DNA of 64,000 nucleotides, from NCBI GenBank assembly GCA_009746045.1, contig RPFO01000026.1:2978676-3042675 (forward strand), read 5' to 3'. The position numbers and the translations under genes were made by a program. The stretch is from Mesostigma viride (lineage: Eukaryota > Streptophyta > Mesostigmatophyceae > Mesostigmatales > Mesostigmataceae). Position 1 is the stretch's first letter. Each line of letters begins with the position of its first letter. Of this stretch, positions 20,786 through 31,274 are shown in pieces. The notes beneath the pieces were generated by a model. That model was not told where the DNA came from, made no database searches, and worked only from the letters and a program-made list of their open reading frames with translations.

Positions 20786-21800
20786 GGCAGCAAGGAAGAC
20801 ATTACCCTAACATGGCATGGCCAAAGCAAAAGAGACAGAGAAGTCAATGGAGAGAGAGCTCCTAAGAACTCCTAGTAAAATTGGAAACCATGGAGGGCAA
20901 AAAACGTTCAACAACTTACGATGGGCATCGGCACATACAGAGAAGCCCAGGTGTGCCAGGTGTAAAATAAGCGAGATTGAAGTGTCGCCTACCTCGTGGG
21001 AGACTTTTGGTATCTGGTAAACAATGAAAGCGAGTGGAAAGATGGACAACGTGAAAATAACATACAATCCACTGCAATGCATGCAAAGAGGACAGAATCA
21101 GTAATAAAGCGCGCTGCATTCAGGCAGCGCTGAGCAATTGAACGGTGAACAATTTAATCCGGAACGAATTGTCTACGCGACTCGATGCGACTAAACGTGG
21201 CATGCATACGCGGTCGCTGACTGAAGACATTGTGTACCTGGCTCAGCAAGGTGCGCTTGCAGCCGCTTTCTTAAATATGCCGCAGGCGCACGATGTAACG
21301 AATTGAAGTTTGCATGTAGTAACAAAGGCAAGAAAAGCGGTGTAGCTGGCTACCGACTACGCCATAGTAAGCTGTATCGGAGTTGGCGCTGCCGATGGCT
21401 GGAAACGGATGACCGAATCATGCTAAACTGGGGCTCCAAAAGGGCTTGTCATGCATCCTAGTGCGCCTTTTGCTTTTTTTTCTTCAAGCATCGTGAGCAT
21501 GCGGGTTTAGGGGGGCGCTTATTCTTGCACCACTATCAGTCGGCTGGACTGCAATCGGCATAGCCAGCGCAAGGTGATGCAAGGGCAGGCAAACTTTACC
21601 AGCTCGTTCAAGGCTCGTTGATGAAATTCAAACATCTAGGCGGCGCGTCTGCAACGGCTCATCGCAATTCGAATTCGCAAGCAGAACCCTCGTTACACGT
21701 GGCGCATGCAGAGATCTGCTTCGGGCGGCTTGGCGTATCTCACTGCGTCGTGACTCGAGTACATAGTCAGCCTAGTTAGTACTCTGGGGGCCTCGAGTTC
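20786..21800. other. Non-coding, nothing recognised
   Basis: No supported gene; the short frames near 20807-21119 have no domain. The stretch ends at the palindromic satellite. Confidence 0.5.
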
Positions 21801-22395
21801 GGCAGTCCCCTATTCGGAAATCCCGGATCATATGTACTCCACACTATGTACTCTTGGAGTACATAGTGTGCCACCCTATGTACTCTTGGAGTACATAGTG
21901 TGGATTACATAGGTAGTCACTCCTTCCTATGTAATACGGGCGTGTCTCACCGCGTCGGCAGTCCCCTATTCGGAAATCCCGGATCATATGTACTCCACAC
22001 TATGTACTCTTGGAGTACATAGTGTGCCACCCTATGTACTCTTGGAGTACATAGTGTGGAGTACATAGTCACTCCTTCCTATGTAATACGGGCGTGTCTC
22101 ACCGCGTCGGCAGTCCCCTATTCGGAAATCCCGGATCATATGTACTCCACACTATGTACTCTTGGAGTACATAGTGTGCCACCCTATGTACTCTTGGAGT
22201 ACATAGTGTGGAGTACATAGTCACTCCTTCCTATGTAATACGGGCGTGTCTCACCGCGTCGGCAGTCCCCTATTCGGAAATCCCGGATCATATGTACTCC
22301 ACACTATGTACTCTTGGAGTACATAGTGTGCCACCCTATGTACTCTTGGAGTACATAGGGTGGAGTACATAGTCACTCCTTCCTATGTAATACCG
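21801..22395. repeat. Four-unit 152-bp satellite with paired palindromes
   Basis: Units start at GGCAGTCCCCTATTCGG at 21801, 21957, 22109 and 22261. The spacing is 156, 152 and 152 bp, the first unit having a 4-bp insertion. Each unit holds two adjacent hairpins with 14- to 15-bp stems around a TTG loop, built from CACTATGTACTC and its complement. The second stem has one mismatch. No coding capacity. Confidence 0.9.
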
Positions 22396-22482
22396 GTGTA
22401 ATCATGCGTAATCATGCGTAATCATGCGTAATCATGCGTAATCATCAGAGTAATCATCAGAGTAATCATCAGAGTAATCATC
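22396..22482. repeat. Short tandem repeats of TAATCATGCG and TAATCATCAGAG
   Basis: About four 10-bp units followed by about three 12-bp units sharing the TAATCAT core, directly after the 152-bp satellite. Confidence 0.85.
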
Positions 22483-22504
22483 GTCCAGACAAGCTGCACT
22501 GCCC

Positions 22505-22978
22505 CTAAGACCCTAACTTACACAAGATGGCGATGGTCGTCGCCGGCAGCTCGACAAGTTCAGGGCAGCACGAAATAAGACAGGCAAGCCGACGCTGGCG
22601 CTCATCCCAATGAGGCCATTCATCCGAAGCAGCCTCCATAACCTGGCCGCTCTTAGGGTGGCGAATCGGGGCGTCGTTGTCGTTGCGGAGCTTCAGCACG
22701 CTTGTCACAGCGGCGTCATTGTAGGCGAGTAAGGTATCGATGTCTGCCAGGCTCAAACGCTGGCCTGGCATGTAGAATGAGGAAGAAATGGCGTCCGGCA
22801 AGGAGGTTTCAGCAGCTATCGGAGTTGCTTCCGAAGTTGCTTCCGAAGTCTTGGATCGCTTGTTAGCGGCGTTCTTGGCGACGACAATGTCGTGGGCGAT
22901 TTTGTTTGCAGCAATCTGGGCATCAATAGAATCGGCGGCAAGAGCTGAAGACGATGCGGGGACCTCCATAGCTACGTT
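22505..22978 (-). CDS. Hypothetical protein or exon, 157 codons
   Basis: A minus-strand frame from the ATG at 22976-22978 (MEVPASSSALAADSIDAQ...) to a stop at 22505. The composition looks like real coding sequence. It has an Ala/Ser-rich start, a KRSK basic patch, then a mixed region with SLADIDTLLAYNDAAVTSVLKL and EWPHWDERQRRLACLI. I recognise no domain. It could be a small gene or one exon of a transposon-derived gene. The first codons are preceded by no clear promoter. Confidence 0.35.
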   Translation of the reverse strand, partial: NVAMEVPASSSALAADSIDAQIAANKIAHDIVVAKNAANKRSKTSEATSEATPIAAETSLPDAISSSFYMPGQRLSLADIDTLLAYNDAAVTSVLKLRNDNDAPIRHPKSGQVMEAASDEWPHWDERQRRLACLISCCPELVELPATTIAILCKLGS

Positions 22979-23184
22979 TAATAGCACCTAGACGAGGGCA
23001 GGGGGCGCAGGCACACTGATCACGTGCGTGGTGCCGCCATAATGTGCAGAAAAATAGCGAGATCTGCTGGGCAGGCCGCTGGCGATAACTTGCGAAATCC
23101 TGGGCGATGGCTGCCAAAAATTAGATCGGCGTGTTCGTCATCAAAAGGCGAGTCTATTGCAATTTACCCGACCAAATTTCATCA

Positions 23185-23432
23185 TGGAGGGAGGGAGGGA
23201 GGGAGGGAGGGAGGGAGGGAGGGAGGGAGGGAGGAGGGAGGGAGGGAGGGAGGGAGGGAGGGAGGGAGGGAGGGAGGGAGGGAGGGAGGGAGGGAGGGAG
23301 GGAGGGAGGGAGGGAGGGAGGGAGGGAGGGAGGGAGGGAGGGAGGGGGAGGGAGGGAGGGAGGGAGGGAGGGAGGGAGGGAGGGAGGGGGGAGGGAGGGA
23401 GGGAGGGAGGGAGGGAGGGAGGGAGGGAGGGA
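23185..23432. repeat. (GGGA)n microsatellite, about 250 bp
   Basis: Almost pure GGGA units with a few length variants. The many frames rich in GGRE repeats are artefacts of the repeat. It is followed by a TTAA-unit run (23438-23482), probably the tail of a LINE 3' end. Confidence 0.95.
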
Positions 23433-23539
23433 TGGATGTTCTTAATTAATTAATTAATTAATTAATAAATTAATTAATTAATGGTCAAATTAAAGGCAAT
23501 CATGGTACATGAAGCAAGACAAATCATGCCTGGACGCAT

Positions 23540-25580
23540 GGCGATGTAAGAGCCCCCCCTCCCCCACGCCAGGAGGAAGGGGTGCGTGACTGAGTATAGA
23601 GTAGTTAGGATTTTGTATTACGAGAGACAACTTTGTATATTATCAAGGAGTCGGTGTTCTCTGAACGTAGTTTCTTTATAACAGATGAGAATGAACGCCG
23701 CTATGTGAGTGGTACTACGGGACGGTGGGCCTTGGGCTGGACCGGTTCCATGAGTTAGAATTAGTTGGCCAGTTTTGTATGGCCATTTCTAGTTCGTTAA
23801 GTTAAGTAGCAATTAAGTTACTGTTGCTGACGGCTCATGAGGCGAGCCCGGGCTACGCCGCCCTAAAGTGCCATTTGCACGATGTTCTAGGTCTCTTTTT
23901 CTTGTCATCGAATGTATGGGGTATGGGTATGGCGGATCATTACAAGAAATTTAATGCTGCCCTAATCGCGTCAGCCTATTTGGCTGGCGGTGGCCGATTA
24001 GAGATGGCGCGTGACTGACGTAGCTTGAACAGTCACGTGACTGTGAAAAAGAAATTAAAATTACCCTCGTCGGTTTTCTCCCCGCAGCTGGGTTCTTGGC
24101 CGACGAGAGACTATAAAATACTTCGCGTTTGCCTGCGCGTGGCACCTGTACGGAACTCTGAAACCATGAGTAAGATTTCCGTGCCACGCTGCAGTGCCTA
24201 CCGCTTTGCTGCGGAATGTCGCAGCAGGGTTGCAGTTCCTGACTGCTGACTGCCGAAGGAAGGGTGGTCGGGTTACTTCTAGTGGGCACTGTGATGGACG
24301 ACAAATCTGTCGGCCCTCGCGAAAGTAAAAAAATATTTACCAGCATCCGCTCTTATGGGTGCGTGAGGTCTCGGGAATGTGGTGGGGACGAATTCCGGAA
24401 TTATGCAATATTTCGATTCAGACCGAGACTTAAGGGGCCAGTTTAACAGACGGACCTGGGCCGGGCAGGACCAAATATTTTGGCCGGCCCAGTTGCGCTT
24501 GCGCTTTATCGGCCGCTGGGGTGTGTGATGAGAGCCTGCTCATCAACTAAAACCTGAAATATGGAAAGTTACTCCCCCAGGTGACAACGTTGACAGTAAT
24601 CGAGATATGGTGGCATCGGGTGTCGTCCTACAAGTTGTCGTCACGTTAGGGCGGCACTGGCCTTTGAGGGAGGTCCGTGATCGTTAAACGAGGCGTCTTC
24701 TTCCTTGTCTTTGCGTGCACATTCAACACCCTCTTTTACTGGCCGAGGGTGGAAGGCTGGGGGGGGCCCTGCGAAGGGTTATCGTGCATGAGGCTCGCTA
24801 CAGCCGCCGGCGATTGTAATGGTCGTGACCGTTGCGGCAGGGCAGCCTCGAGAGCCACTGAGCGAAAGTGGTTGGCGGAGCTTTGGAGATAAAGCACCAG
24901 GAAAGGGGGGTTGGGTAACGAGAACTACAATCAATCATGAAATGGGTGCAGCGTGGCAGGCTCACTCATGGGTTCTGTAATTGCTTATTGCCCACTTATT
25001 GTTTTAATCAAATGTTGGTGGATTGGTAATAGTGGGAATAGAATCGGTGTTCTCTGAACGTAGTTTCTTTATAACAGATGAGAATGAACGCCGCTATGTG
25101 AGTGGTACTACGGGACGGTGGGCCTTGGGCTGGACCGGTTCCATGAGTTAGAATTAGTTGGCCAGTTTTGTATGGCCATTTCTAGTTCGTTAAGTTAAGT
25201 AGCAATTAAGTTACTGTTGCTGACGGCTCATGAGGCGAGCCCGGGCTACGCCGCCCTAAAGTGCCATTTGCACGATGTTCTAGGTCTCTTTTTCTTGTCC
25301 CGCCCTCCCTCCCTCTTCTTGTGTTTGTTTCTCGGGTCACGAGAACTACAATCAATCATGAAATGGGTGCAGCGTGGCAGGCTCACTCATGGGTTCTGTA
25401 ATTGCCCACTTATTGTTTTAATCAAATGTTGGTGGATTGGTAATAGTGGGAATAGAAACAACTTTGTATATAAGATTAGAGTGAGATCAGCTAGTCTTCG
25501 CGGCTCAGTTCTAATGCACCCACCCCCATCAGTCCATGGAATACGTGCTCCTGCTCCAGATCCTTAATTAAGGCCAAAAT
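23540..25580 (+). mobile_element. LINE family C 3' end, interrupted by a later insertion
   Basis: The part at 23540-23640 matches the ORF2 end and early 3' UTR of family C (the GGAGGAAGGGG...GTAGTTAGGATTTTGTA part). After the insertion, 25458-25580 continues with the CGCGGCTCAGTT...CCATGGAATACGTGCT part and a short TTAATTAA tail. The left limit is approximate. Confidence 0.6.
23641..25457. mobile_element. Partial head-to-tail dimer insertion with 14-bp target duplication
   Basis: The insert is flanked by ACAACTTTGTATAT at 23627-23640 and 25458-25471. It contains block A twice (23651-23906 and 25047-25300, nearly identical over 255 bp) and block B twice (about 24914-25046 and 25337-25457). 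The order is A1, 1.0 kb, B1, A2, 36 bp, B2. No duplication lies between B1 and A2. No recognisable protein is encoded. TATAAAATAC at about 24112 could be a promoter element. Partial dimers inside one duplication occur in Penelope-like elements, but the class here is unknown. Confidence 0.65.
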
Positions 25581-25581
25581 G

Positions 25582-25774
25582 AGTCCCTTCCAAACAACGT
25601 TTGCACTTAGATAGTTAGACGAATTATGCCCGACGAAGCTGGAACTTAACAGCCACAATGAATTACGGTTGTTCAGACCTTGTACAACGCCTCAGGGCAT
25701 TTGGAGCCCTGAATGGTAACAAATGCTATAACAAGGTAGTGTTGCTATCAATAATGATTTTAAAAATTAATATG
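25582..25774. other. Non-coding; related to 29880-29960
   Basis: Includes GTTCAGACCTTGTACAA...CATTTGGAGCCCT...GGTAACAAATGCTA, matching in order a segment just before the palindrome at 29943. An old dispersed repeat. Confidence 0.4.
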
Positions 25775-25781
25775 ATGTCAT

Positions 25782-25941
25782 TAATTAATTAATTAGTTAT
25801 CAACATCACTCCGTTGGGAGTAAATGTAGCACATATCCCTGAGAAGGGGCGTATGGCTTTTAATACATTCTAGGCTACTTCATGCAAGGGTGGGAATGTA
25901 AGCTACCACTGCTCTAGGTGCACCAGGGCACCTGCACCACC
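25782..25941 (-). mobile_element. LINE family B 3' end with 7-bp target duplication
   Basis: Flanked by ATGTCAT (25775-25781 and 25942-25948). The tail of TTAA units lies at the left, followed by the CACTCCGTTGGGAGT hairpin and the family B 3' UTR, all in minus orientation. Confidence 0.7.
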
Positions 25942-25948
25942 ATGTCAT

Positions 25949-26480
25949 ATTACAACCAAAACTGGTCGTCATCATGCAAGCATCTGAAGCATGGTCGCAA
26001 AACTTCGTGTGCAAAATCTCATGTCATAAGGAGCCCAACATTATGACAATTGCCAGGCTTTGTAAAGATTTTTGATTTAACGATGACTACAGCACAAACA
26101 GTGAGCGAAACCCTGGTGCATGTGAATGCCTGAGTGGCGACTGTTCCTAACAGAATGCAAGATGTAAGGTAGACATTGCGAGTATGCCACAAATGTGTGA
26201 TGTGCAGTGCACATGCATGTGAGCTACCATGGTCCGGATTCTCCCGATTTCTGGCCTGCGCTGGTTGTCTCCTTGATGTATACCCCATGACACCATACTT
26301 CTAAACTACTTAAGAACCTTGGCACATTGCAAAATGGGAAAGAAAGCTGAACAATACATGCAACATCACTCACTAACACAGCCATGTGATTGCTACCAAC
26401 ACGTACCATGTACATCCTGTGTGAAATTATTGGCAACGACACGCCAAGCAAACGCCAAGGTATAGTATAACTGCGACAGG
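25949..26480. other. Non-coding, with the second 57-bp dispersed repeat
   Basis: Bases 26220-26276 repeat 6363-6419 with one visible difference. Nothing else was recognised. Confidence 0.5.
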
Positions 26481-26564
26481 CTGGCACATGTCACCTGGCA
26501 TCCACGTATGCTCACCCCAAGGCATTGGCATATCCCCATGTCTATATCCGTTGCCCTTTGTGCG

Positions 26565-27365
26565 TACCGAGTCACCCATGCAGTCACCCACCCATGCATC
26601 CACCTGGCCCACCCACACAAGTACTCATACACTTGCGCACCTGAGTACCCAGCCACCCACTGGTCCACCCACCCGGTGACCCAGCCAGCCAGCCACGCAC
26701 CTACTAAACCAACCTATCTAACCACTCGTGCACCCAGGCACCCAGCCACATACCCACCCACTGGGACATCCACCCACCCAGCTAGCCACATATGCAATCT
26801 ACCCACCTAGGCAATAAGGAGGCATTCACCCATCCTTTTATCCAGGCACCCATTACTAAAACCACGCAGCCACCTAACCACCCAGCCAGCTGGCCCCATG
26901 TGTGCCCACCAGGCCGCCCACCCCTGACCCACCCACGCCCCTTCCCACTCGACCACTCTTCCCCCCATACCCTTATACCCACCGACCTGCACCCACTCAC
27001 CCTCACACATCCACATCCTCTCAGCCAGTCACCCACCCATCTCACCCCTAACATGCACAGCCCTCCACCCGCGATAGGTGAGTCGATCCCAACTACAAAA
27101 CCACCCACCCACCCATATCCGTGCACCCACCCACCCATCTACCTTCCCCATCGCTCACTCCACCCACTTCTAATCACAGCTACACATCCACCCGCCACAA
27201 ACCAACGGTGCAAATCCTCCAGCCCATGCAACAGTTTCACTCAGGCATCCAACAATGCACCCACCTAGGAGTTCCCAAACCCCGTCGATCCCCCAGCCAC
27301 CTGGCGATTCACTTATAAGCAACCACCCTTGCACCCATCCACCCACCATAACCACCCACCCACCC
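26565..27365. repeat. C-rich degenerate CCA/ACCC short-repeat region
   Basis: About 800 bp dominated by CACCCACC, CAGCCAGCCA and similar short units with interruptions. Frames on both strands are repeat-driven. It grades into the (CCCT)n tract. Confidence 0.7.
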
Positions 27366-27366
27366 G

Positions 27367-27702
27367 CCCTCCCTCCCTCCCTCCCTCCCTCCCTCCCTCC
27401 CTCCTCCCTCCTCCCTCCCTCCCTCCCTCCCTCCCTCCCTCCCTCCCTCCCTCCCTCCCTCCCTCCCTCCCCCTCCCTCCCTCCCCTCCCTCCCTCCCTC
27501 CCTCCCTCCCTCCCTCCCTCCCTCCTCCCTCCTCCCTCCCTCCCTCCCTCCCTCCCTCCCTCCTCCTCCCTCCCCCCTCCCTCCCTCCCTCCCTCCCTCC
27601 CTCCCTCCCTCCCTCCCTCCCTCCCTCCCTCCCTCCCTCCCTCCCTCCCTCCCTCCCTCCCTCCCTCCCTCCCTCCCTCCCTCCCTCCCTCCCTCCCTCC
27701 CG
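27367..27702. repeat. (CCCT)n microsatellite, about 335 bp
   Basis: CCCT units with scattered CCT or CCCCT variants, the complement of the repeat at 23185. On the minus strand it appears to lie within an intron of the degenerate gene at 27720-28981. Confidence 0.95.
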
Positions 27703-27719
27703 CCACCCCACCCACCCAC

Positions 27720-28981
27720 CCTCTCCAACTGCATGTGGACTGCCTCTCCCAGCGACTCGGCCAGCCGTTTGAGTGTGTTTGGGACCATATGCTGATGCCC
27801 ATGGATATTACGCGCGCCATCAACCAGGCAACACCAGTGACACTTGAGCTCCTTGTTATCCTTCTCATCGGATGTACTGACGACACCCTGCACAATTACA
27901 GCTCACAAGGCAACTAACATGCTGGAGGAACGCATCCGCCGCAGTGGACGTCAGTAACGGATGTTGCAATGTTGCTGGAGGGAGGTCAATCGACCGCACC
28001 CGTACATACAAGGGGCAATTATTGATGCGTCATACCCAAAACAGGAAGAAAATGTGGCACAACTAACCTTGCCATCAACATGGATGGACGGAGTTGGAGA
28101 CCAACTGCAGCGCGGCATTCGCAAGGGCACAGGCTGTGTTGTTCAGCAGGTCCACCGCTGGACTGCCCGATGCCGAGTCCAGGTTCTTCCTTACACAAAC
28201 TCTCCACAAGCGTGATTGTCGTGTCCTTGGCTGCCAACTGCGGAAAGGAGGCCAGTGCTCGCTTCAGCAGGAACTCGGCAATTGCAATCACGGTGGGCCC
28301 TGGCACGATTTGCAGGCCTACACATGCTTGCCCCGCATGTGCCTCCCCCACGTGTGCATCCACCGCAGTTGACGTGCTCGCTCGCAGCTCCCACTACCGC
28401 TGGCTTCGTTGCCATGTTCCTCCACCCGTTGCCTCTTGCATCTTAGCTGTTCCTCGCGCTTCTCCGCAGCCTCTCTTTCCCTCTCTTCCTCTCTCTTTTC
28501 TGCTGCCGTTCATGCCTTGCTCCAGATATAGATGTGGCTGCTTAGGCGTTCAATCTGCATCACAGAATTGGACGATATGCACGTCAAAGGAAAGCCAACC
28601 AAGCAGCAACATTACCAACAATGTAGCGGGAGGGTCAGTGCAGAGGCCAGCAACATAACTGCCTTAGTCTTGTACTCCTACCATACACATTAGGGAAGAC
28701 TGCTGGCATGGCAGCAGCCTGCATCACAGCAATGAATTGCCGCCAACTAAAATAAGAGAGTGACTCACCGCTACTCTTCCCTGAAGCCGACTGGTCACAC
28801 CTCCATTGTGGCGTTGTTTTACCACTTTAAGGCTCTTCCACAGCGTGCGATTTTGTTGATGCCATTTTCTCAATTCCTGTAGCATATATTTTGCCCCCGC
28901 CGCACGCTTCCATGGGTTGCCATGTACATCATACTTTGCTGATGCTGCAGAGAAGTCAAGCGGTTCTTTGCATTCCCTCAC
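27720..28981 (-). pseudogene. Remnant of a multi-exon gene of unknown function
   Basis: Exon-like pieces on the minus strand. (1) 28981-28769 has a CAG acceptor before it and a GTGAGT donor after it and codes 71 residues (EPLDFSAASAKYDVHGN...). (2) From an acceptor near 28546, an in-phase segment becomes a Glu/Arg-rich coiled coil (AAEKREEEREREAAEKREE), interrupted by a TGA. It is followed in another frame by a helical segment (FLLKRALASFPQLAAKDT, about 28360-28070). (3) 27873-27720, after a GTGCAG acceptor, contains ELKCHWCCLVDGARNIHGHQH. Its likely donor GTGGGT runs into the (CCCT)n tract. No domain is recognised. The stop and frame changes suggest a decayed gene, unless they are assembly errors. 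Confidence 0.4.
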
Positions 28982-29039
28982 CTGTATTCAACGGCAACGC
29001 CAAAACGGAATGCCAACGAATGCGGAGCGGGGGAACAAG

Positions 29040-29635
29040 GCATAAATCAACGCATGGTGAACCGGCAGATGCTGAGGCAGACACGACAATGCACTGGGTG
29101 CATGGCAACCATGTGAACACTGATGGTAGCACTCACATGCCTAACAAGCATTTTCTTTGTTTCCCCTGGGTTAGAGTGTAAGGCCTATGCCAACCAAGGT
29201 AAACAACAAAACAACACATCCTAAACTGCCCTAACTGACATGGGCAACAAACATGGCCAATGGAGGACAAGGAACCAAGTAGGATCATCCAACAGGATCA
29301 TGGTATTATGGCAGCTTGCATGCAGTAAATTACATCAAGCATGGTTGGCTCAGCACATTGAAGTATTGTCACATCATTAGAACAAGGGAAAGTCAGAAAT
29401 CAACGCATGGTGAACCAGCAGATGATGAGGCAGACACGACAATGCACTTGGTGCATGGCAACTATATATGTGAACACTGATGGTAGCATTCACATGCCTA
29501 ACAAGCATTTTCTCTGTTTCCCCTGGGTTAGAGTGTAAGGCCTATGCCAACCCAGCTAAACAACAAAACAACACATCCTAAACTGCGCTAACTGACATGG
29601 GCAACAAACATGGCCAATGGACACAACACCTTGAA
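29040..29635. repeat. Direct duplication of a 220-bp non-coding block
   Basis: Blocks 29045-29266 and 29400-29625 share long stretches such as GATGGTAGCA.TCACATGCCT and GGCAACAAACATGGCCAATG, with about 5-8 percent differences and a 6-bp indel. They are separated by about 130 bp. No coding potential. Confidence 0.75.
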
Positions 29636-29942
29636 ATGGCCTTTTTTTTACATAAATTATGGCCCATGGCAAGTTTATTGTCCGATTGACCTAGGATTGG
29701 ATCCCACCACTCCCCGGGATGTGTCTGGCTAGTGGTGGAGTAGTTGAGTCAAAATGTTAAGTTTACATGGTACTCCCTGCTTAAGTTAACTCCAGATCCA
29801 AGGCCAAAACTGGCCACCTAAACCACTTGCACTTGCATAGAAACAATAGTTGATCTCAGATTATGCTGTAACTTTGCAGTGGTGATGAATAATAGTTGTT
29901 CTGACCTTGTACAAAGTTCTACGCCATTTGGAGCCCTAGTTG

Positions 29943-29978
29943 GTGACAAATGCTAGCAAAATTTTGCTAGCATTTGTC
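29943..29978. repeat. 36-bp perfect palindrome
   Basis: TGACAAATGCTAGCAAAA is followed at once by its exact complement, with no loop. It lies 45 bp before the ATG of the gene at 30024. The arm sequence also occurs singly, in variant form, near 25715 and 38050, so it may mark the edge of a dispersed element. Confidence 0.9.
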
Positions 29979-30023
29979 ATTAATGGCCATTTAAAATCAA
30001 TATTTAACCCAAATAATGTCAGA

Positions 30024-31274
30024 ATGCCACCAAAACTTATTGCCATCCAACTGTTGCCCCATGGCATCTGGCAGTGGTACTTTCCGCCCGACACCATCAA
30101 GCCAAACAAGGCCTTTTTCGCAAAAGTCCCACATGCCCCTGAGGAGGTGCCTGAGGAGTGGCGCCCTTTGCCGTGGCCATCTCGCGCGGACATCTCCGCC
30201 CTGCGTGAGCACGATGCAGCGCCTGAACCACCACCGACGCAAGAAGAGCACTTCATGGCGTTGGTCGACGCAGAGGCGGTGCGCGTCACCCCGCTGGTAG
30301 ACCGAGTTCGTCATGATGGCCACACACAGCAGGAATGGGCGGCAGAAGACAGGGCCATGGCAGCCAAGGTCGCTTACTTGAAGCGCATGCAAGGCGTTGA
30401 GAAAGGCTCCGATGTTCTATACTGGCACCCTTCAGCTGGTATTCTCTGCAACTCGAAGCTCACGTGGACTCCAGTCCTCTTTGGCATCATCAAGGAGGTG
30501 GTTGCGAAGGAGGATGGCGGCCAACCTTCTATTGAGCTCTTTGTATACCGCGCTAAGCATTTGCATGACACGTGGCACCCGTGGAACCCAGACATTGCGC
30601 AATGGCCCCATCCGCCAACCACTGCGGCGCACACGGTGATCATCACCGCGTCAGACCTCGTCTTGACACAAGTGGTGGGCAAGCGAGGTCAGCCGCCCCA
30701 TGGAGTCTCCTTGGGTGCGAACAAAAAGCTCACCAAGGAGTGCCTAAAGTCGCTGAAGGAGGTGCCCTATGACGCGGAACACCCGGTCGTGAAGTGGCAA
30801 GATGCTGAATGCTCGAAGGGCATCGTCGGCATGGCGAAGGCATGCTGGGAAGGCGTAACGCTGCAGGTCAAGAGTGGCAGCCGCAACCTCGTAGGGCAAG
30901 TCGTGTGTCATTGGGCGTCGGAGCGTGTGATATCCGCGGACGGTCGCACCGAAAGCCGGGACGGCAGGTACCATGGTCGTGTCGCTGTTGTCGACACGCA
31001 AAACGACATGGTAGCCATGTACTGGGGTGCCCGTTGGGAGGAGGACGCGGTTTCTTGCGTGCCTCTCCACGAGCTGGAGGCACAGATCTGCGGGTGCCCC
31101 GGTGTGGTCGTCCCTGCGTTGCAAGCGCCGGATATCACCCTGGCCGAGGCTCGATTGCGCGAGATGGTTCCACCCAGCGACGTTGTGGCGGAGAACAACA
31201 ACGCAGGCGCCTCCCGGCGTCGGAAGCGAGCGCTCATCCTTGCCGATGACGATGACGACGACGACGACTGCTGA
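30024..31274 (+). CDS. Conserved-looking protein of unknown function with acidic tail, 416 aa
   Basis: Uninterrupted frame from the first ATG (MPPKLIAIQLLPHGIWQWYF) to a TGA at 31272-31274. The frame is open upstream to 29940 but without an ATG. The N-terminus is Trp/Pro-rich (PEEWRPLPWPSRADISAL). The centre has two beta-like segments with similar wording, VLYWHPSAGILC...FGIIKEVV and GRVAVVDTQNDMVAMYWGARW, as in chromatin-reader or SH3/Tudor-type folds; this is a guess from pattern, not a match. The end has a basic SRRRKR patch followed by eight aspartates. The basic-plus-acidic tail style also occurs in the minus-strand gene that converges on it (stop at 31626). I do not recognise the family. 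Confidence 0.6.
   Translation: MPPKLIAIQLLPHGIWQWYFPPDTIKPNKAFFAKVPHAPEEVPEEWRPLPWPSRADISALREHDAAPEPPPTQEEHFMALVDAEAVRVTPLVDRVRHDGHTQQEWAAEDRAMAAKVAYLKRMQGVEKGSDVLYWHPSAGILCNSKLTWTPVLFGIIKEVVAKEDGGQPSIELFVYRAKHLHDTWHPWNPDIAQWPHPPTTAAHTVIITASDLVLTQVVGKRGQPPHGVSLGANKKLTKECLKSLKEVPYDAEHPVVKWQDAECSKGIVGMAKACWEGVTLQVKSGSRNLVGQVVCHWASERVISADGRTESRDGRYHGRVAVVDTQNDMVAMYWGARWEEDAVSCVPLHELEAQICGCPGVVVPALQAPDITLAEARLREMVPPSDVVAENNNAGASRRRKRALILADDDDDDDDC

Noticed and set aside
21801-22395. Regular repeats with palindromes, CRISPR-like at first sight
   Set aside because: The whole 152-bp unit is repeated without unique spacers, and the context is eukaryotic.
23024-23453. Three overlapping plus-strand frames rich in GGREGGRE
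   Set aside because: They are translations of the (GGGA)n microsatellite in three frames and have no independent support.
24100-24125. TATAAAATAC as a promoter of a gene downstream
   Set aside because: No supported gene follows; mentioned only as a possible element in the insertion.
27170-27917. Long frames with SLPPSLPP or GGREGGRE on both strands
   Set aside because: Produced by the (CCCT)n repeat and the C-rich flank. Only the short exon-like part at 27720-27873 has protein-like composition.
29936-30289. 117-codon minus-strand frame over the start of the 30024 gene
   Set aside because: Antisense shadow; the plus-strand frame is longer, starts at an ATG and has better composition.
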